Assembly: GCA_003645185.1 (NCBI GenBank)
Contig: QNEL01000016.1
Coordinates: forward strand, 1-34,554
Direction of reading: 5' to 3'
DNA: 34,554 bases
From: Candidatus Parabeggiatoa sp. nov. 3
GTDB taxonomy: Bacteria > Pseudomonadota > Gammaproteobacteria > Beggiatoales > Beggiatoaceae
This document shows, piece by piece, positions 1 through 8,972 of the stretch; the stretch's first letter is position 1; every line of letters begins with the position of its first letter. Below the pieces are notes generated by a model that ran no database searches, was not told the DNA's origin, and worked only from the letters and a program-made list of their open reading frames with translations. Made by a program: the position numbers and the translations under genes.

Positions 1-120
1 AAGTGGGCCGCAAAATGAATTTGGAACGAAAAGTGGGCCGCAAAATGAATTTGGAACGAAAAGTGGGCCGCAAAATGAATTTGGAACGAAAAGCGGCCGC
101 AAAATGACATGCATTCCCAG
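1..120. repeat. 30-bp tandem direct repeat, cut by window edge
   Basis: Three identical 30-bp units at 1-30, 31-60 and 61-90, each containing GGGCCGCAAAATGAATTTGG, followed by a decayed fourth unit (91-120) and another GGGCCGCAAAAT core at about 122. The array probably continues left of the window. No open frame of note uses it. Confidence 0.9.
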
Positions 121-304
121 CGGGCCGCAAAATTTATGAAAGTAAAATGACCCTTTTTTTTGGGAATGCACCCGTGTGCCTCCTCATTTATGAGGATCGG
201 GGTTTTCGTTCAGGCACTACTTATATTGCCCACCGCCACACAAGCACTTTTTGTAAAAACATCGGAAATGCTATTTCACGCAAAAGTTTTGCGAGCAAAA
301 CTGT

Positions 305-345
305 ATTTCACGCTAAAGTTCGCTCCGCGAACTTTAGCGTGAAAT
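305..345. repeat. Perfect palindrome (hairpin family P)
   Basis: Two 19-bp perfect arms (ATTTCACGCTAAAGTTCGC and its complement) around a 3-base loop TCC. The same family recurs at 449-491, 617-654, 11642-11686, 13028-13069, 20684-20726 and 20878-20920, with different stem sequences that stay fully paired. An incomplete relative lies just before it, at about 276-302. Confidence 0.9.
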
Positions 346-399
346 GGATATATTGGGTTAGTCACCACCACCTGACTTGAGCTTTTAGACAACTGCTTT

Positions 400-491
400 A
401 GCGTAGCCCACCTTCGGTTCACGCCAAAGATTTTGCGCGCAAAATCTTTTTCACTTAACAAGTTTCGCGGAGCGAAACTTGTTAAGTGAAA
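400..491. repeat. Composite palindrome block
   Basis: A TAGCGTAGC...GGTTCACGCC lead-in is followed by a perfect palindrome at 426-449 (AAAGATTTTGCG plus complement) and a second one at 449-491 (arms TTCACTTAACAAGTTTCGC, loop GGA). The same lead-in plus two-palindrome order is found at 11591-11686, so the block is a unit and not a chance stem-loop. Confidence 0.85.
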
Positions 492-548
492 GCGTGAAAA
501 GCTGTTGGCTGTTATGTTAAATAGCTCGCTATTAATATGAGGATGCTA

Positions 549-657
549 AGTAGGTACGCAAAAGTTTATTAACATTTTGTCGGGGCTGGGTGGGCAGCAA
601 AAACACGCTACCCACCATTTCACGCAAAAGTTGCGCGCAACTTTTGCGTGAAATACA
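549..657 (-). mobile_element. Truncated miniature inverted-repeat element (family M)
   Basis: Starts with the terminal sequence AGTAGGTACGCAAAAG preceded by TA (547-548) and continues as the reverse complement of the complete element at 20844-20999, including the palindrome at 617-654. Homology ends near 657, so the other terminal repeat is missing. It encodes nothing. 658-934 holds no gene and no repeat that I recognise. Confidence 0.75.
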
Positions 658-934
658 ATTCCCGCTGGCTCATTTTAAAAAAAGTTAAGTTTATCACCTC
701 ATTGAGTATACTGATATTAACATCTAAACGATAAGTCTATAAATGCTTGATAACTCAAGTGATGAACATCTGTACAGTATGAACACGGGCACTCTATTTT
801 TCAAATGATTGATTATTATAGAGATTACGTCGATTTTCGATATCTTATTTAAAATATAAGTCAATTACTCTACTTTACTTTTTGTTGAGTTTCGCTACAC
901 TATGCAAAATATTTTTAAATGAGAACTGAACGTT

Positions 935-2698
935 TTGAAACCATATTTACACACATTATTTACTAATGCCCTGATTCAGTTGCAAGTGCAGGGCGATATT
1001 CCTCAAGACATTGCTATTGATATTCATCTTGAGCGCACTCGTGATGCTCGATTTGGTGATTTTGCTTGCAATGCGGCGATGATTTTGGCCAAGGCCGTCA
1101 AAATGCGGCCGCGTGATTTGGCAGCACGTCTCATTGAACACTTATCAATTGATGATGAGTTGATTGCTAAAGTTGAAATAGCCGGGCCGGGGTTTATCAA
1201 CGTCTTTTTGACACTTAAAGCTTATCGTGCCGTCATTGATGACATATTGAGCGCGCAAACGGCCTACGGCCGTAGCCAAATGGGGGCTGGGCAGTCGGTG
1301 ATGATAGAGTTTGTCTCGGCCAATCCGACTGGGCCACTGCATGTTGGGCATGGGCGCGGCGCTGCTTATGGGGCCGCTTTAGCTCATTTATTGACAACGG
1401 CCGGTTTTAAAGTTCATCAAGAATATTATGTTAATGATGCGGGGCGGCAAATGGATATTTTGGCCCTGAGCGTCTGGCTGCGCTATTTAGAATTGTGTGG
1501 TGAATCTGTGAACTTTCCTGCTAATGGTTATCAGGGCGATTACGTGTGGGATATTGCAGCCAGTTTGCACCGTGAACAGGGCGAAGCCTGGCGGCATAGT
1601 GCATCAAGCGTTTTTGAAAATATAGCCTCTGAAGGGGAGCAAGGTTTTGATAAAGAAAAGGATATAGATGCGCTGATTGCGCGTTGTCAAGACTTGCTTG
1701 GGGAAACTGCCTATTCACAGGTGGGGAAACGGGCTTTAGACACTATTCTTGATGAGATACGGCGGGATTTAAAACAATTTGGTGTGGTGTATGATGAATG
1801 GTTTTCTGAATCCAATCTGACGACGACTCACACCGTGACGAGGGCGATTGAACAATTGAAAGCCGCTGGACACACTTATGAACAAGACGGTGCGTTGTGG
1901 TTTTGTTCTAGCGCATTTGGCGATGAAAAAGATCGGGTATTAGTGCGTGAAAATGGACAAGCCACGTACTTTGCATCAGATATTGCTTATCATCTCAATA
2001 AATTAGAGCGTGGTTTTGATCATCTTATTAATATTTGGGGTGCCGATCATCATGGTTATGTGCCGCGTGTGAAAGCGGCCATGACAGCATTAGGCGCAGA
2101 GGCTAACCGTTTGACGGTTTTGCTGGTACAATTTGCCAGCCTTTTTCGTGGAAAAGAGCGGTTAGCCATGTCTACCCGTAGCGGTTCCTTTGTGACGCTG
2201 CGCGAATTGCGTGAAGAAGTTGGACGCGATGCGGCCCGCTTTTTTTATATTCAACGCAAAAGTGAACAACATCTGAATTTCGATTTAGAACTGGCTAAAT
2301 CTCAAACCAATGATAATCCCGTGTACTATATTCAATACGCGCATACGAGAATTGCCAGCGTCTTTCGGGAATTGCACAATAAAGATCAAGTGTGGGATCA
2401 CAATCAGGCCTCGTTATCGCGGCTTGTCAATGAACGTGAACAAACCCTATTGAAAAAATTGTCACACTATCCAGAGGTGATAGAAAATGCCGCACAGGCT
2501 TATGAACCACACCAATTAACTTATTATTTACGCGAATTAGCCCAAGATTTTCATGCCTTTTACGATGCCAAAAATGAGCGCGTTTTAGTAGAGGATGAAG
2601 AGTTGCGTAATGCACGTTTAAGTTTATGTGTTGCAGTTCAACAGGTTCTGCGTAATGGATTGACAATCATTGGTGTTTCAGCACCAGAGGTGATGTAA
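935..2698 (+). CDS. argS: Arginine--tRNA ligase
   Basis: Class Ia aminoacyl-tRNA synthetase that charges tRNA-Arg with arginine in the cytoplasm. The 587-residue length fits the family. The N-terminal additional domain includes the conserved [14 protein letters not shown] stretch. The HIGH signature is present as HVGHGRG at about residue 137, and the KMSKS-like loop as [15 protein letters not shown]. The helical anticodon-binding domain contains [14 protein letters not shown] and the protein ends GVSAPEVM. The frame opens with a TTG at 935 whose product lines up with the N-termini of known ArgRS proteins. No strong ribosome site is seen upstream. The stop is one base away from the next start, so translation is probably coupled with the SPOR gene, an arrangement known from other gammaproteobacteria. 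Confidence 0.97.
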   Translation: MKPYLHTLFTNALIQLQVQGDIPQDIAIDIHLERTRDARFGDFACNAAMILAKAVKMRPRDLAARLIEHLSIDDELIAKVEIAGPGFINVFLTLKAYRAVIDDILSAQTAYGRSQMGAGQSVMIEFVSANPTGPLHVGHGRGAAYGAALAHLLTTAGFKVHQEYYVNDAGRQMDILALSVWLRYLELCGESVNFPANGYQGDYVWDIAASLHREQGEAWRHSASSVFENIASEGEQGFDKEKDIDALIARCQDLLGETAYSQVGKRALDTILDEIRRDLKQFGVVYDEWFSESNLTTTHTVTRAIEQLKAAGHTYEQDGALWFCSSAFGDEKDRVLVRENGQATYFASDIAYHLNKLERGFDHLINIWGADHHGYVPRVKAAMTALGAEANRLTVLLVQFASLFRGKERLAMSTRSGSFVTLRELREEVGRDAARFFYIQRKSEQHLNFDLELAKSQTNDNPVYYIQYAHTRIASVFRELHNKDQVWDHNQASLSRLVNEREQTLLKKLSHYPEVIENAAQAYEPHQLTYYLRELAQDFHAFYDAKNERVLVEDEELRNARLSLCVAVQQVLRNGLTIIGVSAPEVM

Positions 2699-2699
2699 T

Positions 2700-3269
2700 A
2701 TGGCTGCTAAAACGACTAAAAATCGACGCGCACGGGGTGCTGACTATGTTTCGCCTAGCTGTCCGCCAGGATGGGCCTGGCTGTTAGCCGGTATTGTGAT
2801 AGGCATGTTCATTTCCTTTCTCATTTACTTACGAGAAATTGCGCCTCATATTGTCCCAACGGCAACAGTCGCCTCTTCTGAAAATGTGGGAGAGGGTAAC
2901 CCAAATATACCCAAGAGTTTTGAGTTTTATGATGCCCTGCCTAAGGCAGAAGTGAAAGTCCCAAGTACGCCAAGTACCGCTCAGGATGCTATTCAAGGCG
3001 AAGCATTGCCACAAACGGATTTACCGATAACGGCTCCTGGCCGATATTTATTACAAGTGGGTTCATTTAGAAATGAGCAAGGGGCTGATGGGTTAAAAAA
3101 ACATTTAATTTCGCTTGGCATCTCATCCAAGATTGAGAAAACGACATTGACTGAAAACGGCCGTTGGTATCGAGTGCTAGTGGGCCCTTTTACCGATTTG
3201 GATAAACTGAACAAAACACGCACGGTGCTTGCTGAAAACAATATTTCTTTTGATTTGCGGAAATTTTGA
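2700..3269 (+). CDS. SPOR-domain inner-membrane protein (FtsN-like)
   Basis: A 189-residue bitopic membrane protein. A basic cytoplasmic tail (KTTKNRRARG) precedes one membrane segment at about residues 25-44 (WAWLLAGIVIGMFISFLIYL). A low-complexity periplasmic linker leads to a C-terminal SPOR domain at about 115-189 (LLQVGSFRNEQGAD ... WYRVLVGPF). SPOR domains bind denuded septal peptidoglycan, so a role in division is likely. The ATG starts one base after the argS stop, as in argS-SPOR pairs of other gammaproteobacteria where hslVU commonly follows; hslVU is not here. Whether it is FtsN itself or another SPOR protein cannot be decided from sequence alone. Confidence 0.88.
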   Translation: MAAKTTKNRRARGADYVSPSCPPGWAWLLAGIVIGMFISFLIYLREIAPHIVPTATVASSENVGEGNPNIPKSFEFYDALPKAEVKVPSTPSTAQDAIQGEALPQTDLPITAPGRYLLQVGSFRNEQGADGLKKHLISLGISSKIEKTTLTENGRWYRVLVGPFTDLDKLNKTRTVLAENNISFDLRKF

Positions 3270-3270
3270 A

Positions 3271-3316
3271 ATCAATGTCTCAATGCTCACGCTTCACAAT
3301 CGCATTGAATATTGAT
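3271..3316. terminator. Imperfect stem-loop after the SPOR gene
   Basis: ATCAATGTCTCAATGC (3271-3286) can pair with GCATTGAATATTGAT (3302-3316) around a 15-base loop, two bases after the stop codon. No run of T follows, so it would be a weak terminator at best. Confidence 0.35.
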
Positions 3317-3394
3317 CTTAATTAAGAGTGTTGGTTTACGTTCCAACTTGAGTTTGCATAATCAAATATTGTGAAATGATTTTTCAACCTTGTT

Positions 3395-4006
3395 TTAAAT
3401 AACCGATACCCCTTCTGCTTCTAACATGCGTACTAGGCGGATAAGGGGTAAGCCTATGATAGCTGTGGGATCACTACCCACCATTCTGTCAAGTAGGGCA
3501 ATACCTAAGCCTTCTGATTTAAAACTACCTGAACAGTTATAGGGTTTGTCTAAGTTTAAGTAATTTTCTATTTGTGATAATGTGAGCTGACGAAATTTCA
3601 CACTAAAGCGTACAATATCTGTTTGAGCTTGATCGCTATCAGTATTGAGTAGACAGAAACCGGTCAAAAAATCGACTTGTTTGCCACTGGCATCAGTCAG
3701 TTGTTTGACAGCCTGTTCAAAGTTACCCGGTTTACCTAATATCTTATGATCATCTATCACAGCGACTTGATCAGAACCAATGATCAAAGCTTGTGGATAG
3801 CTTGATTTCGCACTGCGTGCTTTAAGTTCAGCCAAACGAGTCACCAGATTCGATGGCAATTCGTTTTCAAGAGGTGTTTCATCAACGTCAGGGGCATAAG
3901 TCTCATAAGGTAAACGTAGTCGGCTTAAGACACTTTTTCTAAAGGGTGAAGTTGAAGCCAGTATTAAAGGTAAGGTTGAAGGCGATGGAATGTGTAATAC
4001 AGTCAT
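3395..4006 (-). CDS. yceF: Maf-like nucleotide pyrophosphatase (YceF type)
   Basis: Maf/YceF family hydrolase of 203 residues. The E. coli YceF branch hydrolyses 7-methyl-GTP to the monophosphate, sanitising modified nucleotides. The N-terminal phosphate-binding signature is visible as LILASTSPFRK (about residues 14-24). The catalytic acidic motif is IIGSDQVA (about 76-82) and the conserved serine-rich motif is NCSGSFKSEGLG. It is divergent from yceD, exactly as yceF is in E. coli, which favours the YceF subfamily over general Maf dTTP/UTP pyrophosphatases. The start is followed by a short nonconserved leader and has no clear Shine-Dalgarno sequence. Confidence 0.93.
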   Translation of the reverse strand: MTVLHIPSPSTLPLILASTSPFRKSVLSRLRLPYETYAPDVDETPLENELPSNLVTRLAELKARSAKSSYPQALIIGSDQVAVIDDHKILGKPGNFEQAVKQLTDASGKQVDFLTGFCLLNTDSDQAQTDIVRFSVKFRQLTLSQIENYLNLDKPYNCSGSFKSEGLGIALLDRMVGSDPTAIIGLPLIRLVRMLEAEGVSVI

Positions 4007-4036
4007 AACAAGAATTGATTATTTAATTTTGAGGGT

Positions 4037-4066
4037 TTGCAGAAGCGAATCACTCAGGCTTATAAT
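4037..4066 (+). promoter_or_regulatory. Candidate sigma-70 promoter for yceD
   Basis: TTGCAG at 4037-4042 and a perfect TATAAT at 4061-4066 with 18-bp spacing, about 46 bases upstream of the yceD ATG, in the divergent yceF-yceD gap. A second -35-like TTGACA at 4078 has only a poor -10 (TATAGC at 4099) and would give an almost leaderless transcript. Confidence 0.45.
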
Positions 4067-4112
4067 ATTAAATTAATTTGACATAAGCCAGTTGTTATTA
4101 TAGCATTGTTTC

Positions 4113-4625
4113 ATGTCAAAAGAATTACCAACGTTGATTGAACCTGTGCGTCTTGCTTTTCAAGGCGAACAGTTGAAAGGAAAAGTGTCCCTTAAGCCAA
4201 TGTCACGATTGCATGACAGTTTGTGTGAAGTGGAAGGAGAGGTCGATATTGATTGGTTATTTACAACCGATGATAAGCAACGTCCAACCCTTATCGGTCG
4301 TGTGCAGACGCAATTGAAAATGCTCTGTCAACGTTGTTTGCAACCTATAAAGTGGCCAATTGATGCTCAAGTGGCGTTGGTTATCTTAAAAAAGGGACAA
4401 ACTGAAGATGAACTACCTGACGGCTTTGAGGCACTCACCCTGACAAGCGCACAAGTTTCATTGATAACACTGATTGAAAACGAGCTGATTTTAGCCTTGC
4501 CTATTGTGGCAAAACATACAACCTGTCCGTCGAATGAATATCAATTAGCTGAAAACTTCAATAAAGACTTAACCTACCAAAATAATCCATTTCACGTTTT
4601 ATCAGAATTGAAATCGCACGACTAA
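4113..4625 (+). CDS. yceD: YceD/DUF177 family protein
   Basis: A 170-residue DUF177 protein, the family encoded immediately before rpmF in most bacteria and implicated in large-subunit rRNA accumulation. The family CxxC motif is visible as CQRCLQP (about residues 72-78), preceded by the typical acidic beta-rich half and followed by a C-terminal part with a short helix. A single further cysteine occurs in TTCPSNEY. Divergent yceF upstream and rpmF downstream support the assignment. Unusually, about 710 bp of repeats separate it from rpmF, where the two genes are normally almost contiguous. No clear Shine-Dalgarno sequence precedes the ATG. Confidence 0.9.
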   Translation: MSKELPTLIEPVRLAFQGEQLKGKVSLKPMSRLHDSLCEVEGEVDIDWLFTTDDKQRPTLIGRVQTQLKMLCQRCLQPIKWPIDAQVALVILKKGQTEDELPDGFEALTLTSAQVSLITLIENELILALPIVAKHTTCPSNEYQLAENFNKDLTYQNNPFHVLSELKSHD

Positions 4626-4771
4626 AGGTTTATTAATTACTGATAACTAGACTCTATTTTAATCTGGAGTGCCTTTATAATCCTTACTACTTGCTTGCCT
4701 CAAGGCTTTACAACGAATGATTTATGAAAAGTCAAGAAAAGTTTGTTAATGAGCTTGAATTTATTGAATTA

Positions 4772-4851
4772 AGTAGGGACACATAAATCTTTTAACAATT
4801 TACTATTATATAAAAATTCTGTTAAAAAACTTTTGTTGACCTACATATACT
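4772..4851. mobile_element. Degenerate family-M miniature element
   Basis: AGTAGGGACACATAAATC, preceded by TA, at the left and TTGACCTAC...ACTTA at the right resemble the ends of the complete element at 20844-20999. The internal TTTAACA/TGTTAAA sequences are inverted as in that element. The centre is short and unrelated. It sits in the long yceD-rpmF gap; 4852-5221 holds no gene or repeat that I can recognise. Confidence 0.5.
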
Positions 4852-5221
4852 TAGCACCTTCATAAATTGCGCTTTTTTTCATGGCGCGTTTATCCTTTAA
4901 AAATGGGGATTAACGACAATTTTGAGACTATGCAAAAGCGCAAATTGTGACGATGGACAGTATAAATAGAATCTATCAAAAATAAAAACCAAAGTTTAAA
5001 AAAGACATTTTTGAGAATTGATGTTAGATTGATGTTAAAATGATTAAACATTTAATCAGCTTCAATCCTTTATGTGGCTCGTTCTATTTTTTTAGATTTT
5101 GTCTGTTTAACCTCAAAATTTAAAACACCCCAAACATAATAAACAATCCCTTTTACCTTGAAAAGGGATGAGAGATAAAGAGATAACTGATTTCTTTGCC
5201 CCAGTTTTTGCAAAAACTTTA

Positions 5222-5276
5222 TTTAGCGTAGCAGACCGAAGGTTCACGCGCGTGGTGAAGCTTCGCTGCGTGAAAT
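5222..5276. repeat. Family-P related repeat fragment
   Basis: Carries the TAGCGTAGC...CCGAAGGTTCACGC lead-in seen at 400 and 11591. Short arms TTCACGC (5243-5249) and GCGTGAA (5268-5274) remain, but the central stem is not intact. Confidence 0.6.
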
Positions 5277-5281
5277 GTGGA

Positions 5282-5337
5282 ACTGATAACTGATAACTGA
5301 TAACTGATAACTGATAACTGATAACTGATAACTGATA
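5282..5337 (+). promoter_or_regulatory. TAACTGA-type heptamer array on the rpmF start
   Basis: Eight perfect tandem copies of the 7-mer ACTGATA (a circular permutation of TAACTGA) occupy 5282-5337; the last A is the first base of the rpmF ATG. The array takes the place where a Shine-Dalgarno sequence should be, and none is present. TAACTGA direct repeats just upstream of start codons have been described in Beggiatoaceae and proposed as binding sites for a post-transcriptional regulator. That function is not proven. Confidence 0.9.
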
Positions 5338-5516
5338 TGGCAGTACAACAAAATCGAAAAAGTCGCTCAAAACGCGATATGCGTCGTTCCCATGATGCTT
5401 TAACCGCCCCAACTTTGTCCATTGAACCCACTCTTGGTGAAGAACATCTTCGTCACCATATCAGTCCATCGGGTTACTACAAGGGCCGTAAAATCATAAC
5501 TCAAAAGGAAGAATAA
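5337..5516 (+). CDS. rpmF: 50S ribosomal protein L32
   Basis: A 59-residue basic protein beginning [20 protein letters not shown], the hallmark N-terminus of L32, and containing the conserved [13 protein letters not shown] segment near the C-terminus. L32 is a structural protein of the large ribosomal subunit. The usual length is 55-60 residues. It lacks the zinc-binding cysteines of the C+ form, so it is the zinc-free type. It lies directly before plsX (3-bp gap after the stop), the standard rpmF-plsX order. The start codon overlaps the final unit of a heptamer array, so its translation initiation is probably unusual. Confidence 0.96.
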   Translation: MAVQQNRKSRSKRDMRRSHDALTAPTLSIEPTLGEEHLRHHISPSGYYKGRKIITQKEE

Positions 5517-5519
5517 AAT

Positions 5520-6551
5520 TTGACACTATGCGTTGCGCTGGATGCGATGAGTGGCGATCATGGATCCTCAGTCGTTATACCAGCCGCTTTAAAGATATTG
5601 TCAGAAATTGATGATTTGCATCTGATTCTCGTCGGTGACGAGAAGAAACTTAAATCAGAACTCAGTCATCAATCTGCCAAGGTAAAACAGCGTTTAACTG
5701 TTCACCATGCTGGGCAACAAGTTGAAATGGACGATCTGGCTTCACATGCTTTACGCAACAAGAAGGATTCTTCTATGCGTGTTGCCATTAATCTAGTCAA
5801 AGAAGGAAAAGCCAGTGCGTGTGTGAGTGCGGGCAATACTGGTGCTTTAATGGCGACAGCCCGTTACGTGCTCAAGACACTACCTGGGATAGATCGGCCA
5901 GCCATAATTACAGCATTGCCCAACATGCAAGGACACAGTACCCATGTGCTTGATTTAGGTGCCAATATTGAAGTGAGCCCAGAACATTTGTTTCAATTTG
6001 CGGTCATGGGCAGTGTATTAACCCAAGCCGTCGATAATTTACCTAATCCACGTATTGGCTTGCTCAATATTGGCCAAGAAGAAATTAAAGGCAATGAACG
6101 GGTAAAGGAAGCCGCCAAGTTATTGTCTAAAAGCCCAAGTATTAACTATGTCGGTTTTGTTGAAGGTGATGATATTTTTAAAGGCATAGTCGATGTGGTA
6201 GTCTGTGATGGTTTTGTCGGTAATGTCTCCCTTAAAACCACGGAAGGTGTTGCTAAAATGATCAGTCATTACGTCAAGCAAAGTTTTAATCAAAATTTGT
6301 GGACCCGCTTTGCCGCCCTAGTTTCTTTGCCCATTATTAAAAACTTACGTCAAAAAATCGATCCACGTCGTTATAATGGTGCCAGTTTACTGGGTTTACG
6401 GGGCATTGTGATTAAAAGTCACGGCGGTGCCGATGTTTTAGCGTTTACTTACGCAATCAAAGAGGCCGTTGTTGAAGTACAAAAAAATGTACCTTCACAA
6501 ATTAGCCATATACTGGCAACATTATTAAGCGAGAGAAGGCGCATCGAGTGA
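5520..6551 (+). CDS. plsX: Phosphate acyltransferase PlsX
   Basis: Converts acyl-ACP and phosphate to acyl-phosphate, the donor used by PlsY in phospholipid synthesis; a peripheral membrane enzyme. The 343-residue length matches the family. The N-terminal LDAMSGDHG motif (about residues 7-15), the central [14 protein letters not shown] segment and the C-terminal [14 protein letters not shown] motif are all present. The chosen start is TTG at 5520: it follows an AAGGAAG ribosome site by about 9 bases and puts the conserved LDAMSGDHG motif close to the N-terminus. The stop overlaps the fabH GTG start (GTGA), so the two genes are translationally coupled. Confidence 0.96.
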   Translation: MTLCVALDAMSGDHGSSVVIPAALKILSEIDDLHLILVGDEKKLKSELSHQSAKVKQRLTVHHAGQQVEMDDLASHALRNKKDSSMRVAINLVKEGKASACVSAGNTGALMATARYVLKTLPGIDRPAIITALPNMQGHSTHVLDLGANIEVSPEHLFQFAVMGSVLTQAVDNLPNPRIGLLNIGQEEIKGNERVKEAAKLLSKSPSINYVGFVEGDDIFKGIVDVVVCDGFVGNVSLKTTEGVAKMISHYVKQSFNQNLWTRFAALVSLPIIKNLRQKIDPRRYNGASLLGLRGIVIKSHGGADVLAFTYAIKEAVVEVQKNVPSQISHILATLLSERRRIE

Positions 6552-7507
6552 GCTATTCTCGGATTAGAGGAACAGGTGGGTATCTACCAGAAAAGATACT
6601 AACGAATGCTGAACTAGAAAAGTGGGTGGATACCAGCGATCAATGGATTGTTGAACGCACAGGTATACGCACACGTCATATAGCGGCCGATGATCAAGAT
6701 ACCTGTGATTTAGCCGAAATGGCAGCGTTGCGGGCACTTGAATCGGCGAAGGTTTCTGCCTCTGAACTGGATTTCATTGTTTTAGGGACAACAACCCCAG
6801 ATCGTATTCATCCAAGCACGGCTTGTTTACTACAAGCGCGTTTAGGCAATCATGGTGCGATAGCCTTTGACGTACAAGCCGTGTGTAGTGGTTTTCTTTA
6901 TGCTTTAAGCATCGCTGATAAATTCATCAAAACGGGAGAAGTCAAACGTGCCTTAGTTGTTGGTGTTGATATATACTCCCGTCTCGTGAATTGGACAGAT
7001 CGCAACACCTGTGTTTTATTTGGTGATGGCGCAGGTGCTGTTGTACTTGAAGCCAGTACAACCCCCGGCATTATGTCTACTCACTTACATGCCGATGGGG
7101 CTTATAAAGATATGTTGACCGTACCAGCAAGGGTTGTACAAGGTCGTCTAAAGGGCGAAGGCTTTACTAAAATGCAAGGTAATGAAGTCTTTAAGTTTGC
7201 TGTCAATGTCTTAAGCGAAGTGGTTCAGGAAGCCTTGACAGCCAATCAACTTGATCACAACGCGATTGATTGGTTGGTTCCGCATCAAGCCAATATTCGT
7301 ATTATTAGCGCAGCAGCAAAAAAATTAAAATTGCCAATGGAACGGGTAGTCGTGACAGTATCAGAACACGGCAACACCTCCGCCGCCTCAATTCCCTTAG
7401 CTTTAGATGTCGCAGTGCGCGATGGGCGCATTCAACGAGGCCAGACACTGCTATTGGAAGCCGTTGGGGGGGGATTTACGTGGGGTGCCATTTTGGTAAA
7501 ATACTGA
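6548..7507 (+). CDS. fabH: 3-oxoacyl-ACP synthase III
   Basis: Initiating condensing enzyme of type II fatty-acid synthesis, joining acetyl-CoA and malonyl-ACP. The 319-residue length is typical. The Cys-His-Asn catalytic triad is visible: C113 in AVCSGF, H246 in PHQAN and N276 in HGNTSAAS. The C-terminal GGGFTWGA loop is intact. It starts with GTG overlapping the plsX stop. It is followed by a 517-bp gap before fabD, where most relatives have only a few bases. Confidence 0.97.
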   Translation: MSYSRIRGTGGYLPEKILTNAELEKWVDTSDQWIVERTGIRTRHIAADDQDTCDLAEMAALRALESAKVSASELDFIVLGTTTPDRIHPSTACLLQARLGNHGAIAFDVQAVCSGFLYALSIADKFIKTGEVKRALVVGVDIYSRLVNWTDRNTCVLFGDGAGAVVLEASTTPGIMSTHLHADGAYKDMLTVPARVVQGRLKGEGFTKMQGNEVFKFAVNVLSEVVQEALTANQLDHNAIDWLVPHQANIRIISAAAKKLKLPMERVVVTVSEHGNTSAASIPLALDVAVRDGRIQRGQTLLLEAVGGGFTWGAILVKY

Positions 7508-8024
7508 TTTTAAATGAAAAAAATAATCTGTATCAAAGGATGGGCAAATGGACACTCTGTTCTATAGGAGTTAATATCAGTAAAACTCAAAACTGGCATG
7601 AACAGTGACTCTTCAAGTTGATAGTTTTGTTACATACAAAAGTTCGTTTGTTCAAAATTTTATAGTTTTTTTGGGCAACTTGGGCAACTTGGGCAACTTA
7701 TATAACTGATTGAAGCATGGCGCGATTTTCAAAGCCACCTTCAGATAAATATTTGGCCCAAACCTGACAGGTTTTCAAAACCTGTCAGGTTTATCAGCTT
7801 TTTCAAGAAAAATATCAAGAATATTAATTGTGTTGTAAACTGACACTCTGATAAGCTCCATTTTTAAGTCATGAAAACTGAGTTTGGAGTACAAGATTTA
7901 TCTGGTATTTTGAGCACCAAATGGATTTCAATTCAGTAATGGGTATAACTGATAAAATCGACTGAATCCGACGCGATATCAATTTTTTGTCACTACTCAT
8001 TACAAATCTCACTACAGATAACTG
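7508..8024. other. Long fabH-fabD intergenic region with small repeats
   Basis: No gene seen. It contains three tandem TTGGGCAAC units (7671-7697) and an inverted repeat, AACCTGACAGGTTTT with its complement around a single C (7760-7792). TAACTGA occurs singly near 7946 and again directly on the fabD start (8018-8024). Confidence 0.7.
7760..7792. repeat. Perfect inverted repeat in the fabH-fabD gap
   Basis: Sixteen-base arms (AAACCTGACAGGTTTT and complement) separated by one base. Each arm itself contains the near-palindrome ACCTGACAGGT. No T-run follows, so it looks more like a dispersed repeat than a factor-independent terminator. Confidence 0.75.
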
Positions 8025-8972
8025 ATGATGAAACATGCTTTTGTCTTTCCAGGTCAAGGTTCTCAATCTGTTGGTATGTTAGCCGACTTAAATAAAACTT
8101 CTCCTCAAGTCAAACAAACCTTTGATGAAGCTTCTGAAGTTTTGGGTTATGATTTATGGAAATTGACTCAAGAAGGGCCTGATGAAACTCTAAATAAAAC
8201 AGAAAATACGCAACCCGCATTACTTGCGGCAGGCGTTGCAGTCTGGCGTATTTGGCAACAACATGGCTCCGGGGATAAATCAGTTTTAATGGCCGGACAT
8301 AGTTTTGGCGAATATAGTGCTCTAGTCTGTGCAGGTGCCTTAGAATTTAAGGATGCCGTCAGTTTAGCCCAAGATCGAGGTCGTTTTATGCAGACGGCCG
8401 TGCCTAATGGTGAAGGCGCCATGGCCGCCATTTTAGGTTTGACAGATGACAAAGTCATTGAAGTTTGTGCCAACGTGGCTACCGATCAAGTTGTTTCCCC
8501 GGTGAATTTTAATGCACCTGGTCAAGTTGTCATTGCCGGACACGTAAATGGAGTCAAGCAAGCTGTTGATTTGGCTAAGGTTGCGGGGGCTAAACGTGCC
8601 ATTATGTTACCCGTCAGTGTTCCAGCCCACAGTACCTTGATGCAGCCCGCCGCTGAAATGATGGCCGATCGTCTTGCTAAGGTAAGCATCTCTGTGCCCT
8701 CCATTCCAGTGATTCATAATGTTGATGTTTCCGTCAAAACAAAAGCGAGCGACATTCGCAACGCCCTAACCGCACAACTTCATAACCCCGTGCGTTGGGT
8801 TGAAACCATTGAAAAAATGGTAGAAGAAGGGGTTTTAATGCTGTTTGAAAGCGGCCCTGGTAAAGTGTTAACGGGCTTAAATAAACGCATTGCTCGCAAG
8901 ATGAAAGCCTTACCGATAGTGGATACCCGGACATTAGAACAGGCCATACAAGCGTTGGAGGCCCCAGCATGA
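8025..8972 (+). CDS. fabD: Malonyl-CoA:ACP transacylase
   Basis: Transfers malonyl from CoA to AcpP. The 315-residue length and all landmarks fit: FPGQGSQ at about residues 8-14, the nucleophile S93 in GHSFGEYS, the catalytic H202 in VPAHSTLM, and PVSVPAHS around it. Two adjacent ATG codons (8025 and 8028) are possible; the second would give the exact E. coli numbering (S92). A single TAACTGA heptamer abuts the first ATG, and there is no obvious Shine-Dalgarno sequence, as at rpmF. The stop overlaps the fabG start (ATGA). Confidence 0.97.
   Translation: MMKHAFVFPGQGSQSVGMLADLNKTSPQVKQTFDEASEVLGYDLWKLTQEGPDETLNKTENTQPALLAAGVAVWRIWQQHGSGDKSVLMAGHSFGEYSALVCAGALEFKDAVSLAQDRGRFMQTAVPNGEGAMAAILGLTDDKVIEVCANVATDQVVSPVNFNAPGQVVIAGHVNGVKQAVDLAKVAGAKRAIMLPVSVPAHSTLMQPAAEMMADRLAKVSISVPSIPVIHNVDVSVKTKASDIRNALTAQLHNPVRWVETIEKMVEEGVLMLFESGPGKVLTGLNKRIARKMKALPIVDTRTLEQAIQALEAPA

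Noticed and set aside
147-461. Three short open frames in the repeat-rich left end
   Set aside because: They are built from palindrome sequence (FHAKV...NFSVK comes from the family-P stem) and overlap each other on both strands; no ribosome site.
4852-5110. A possible RNA gene in the long yceD-rpmF gap
   Set aside because: No tRNA signature, no long stem and no convincing promoter-terminator pair could be found.
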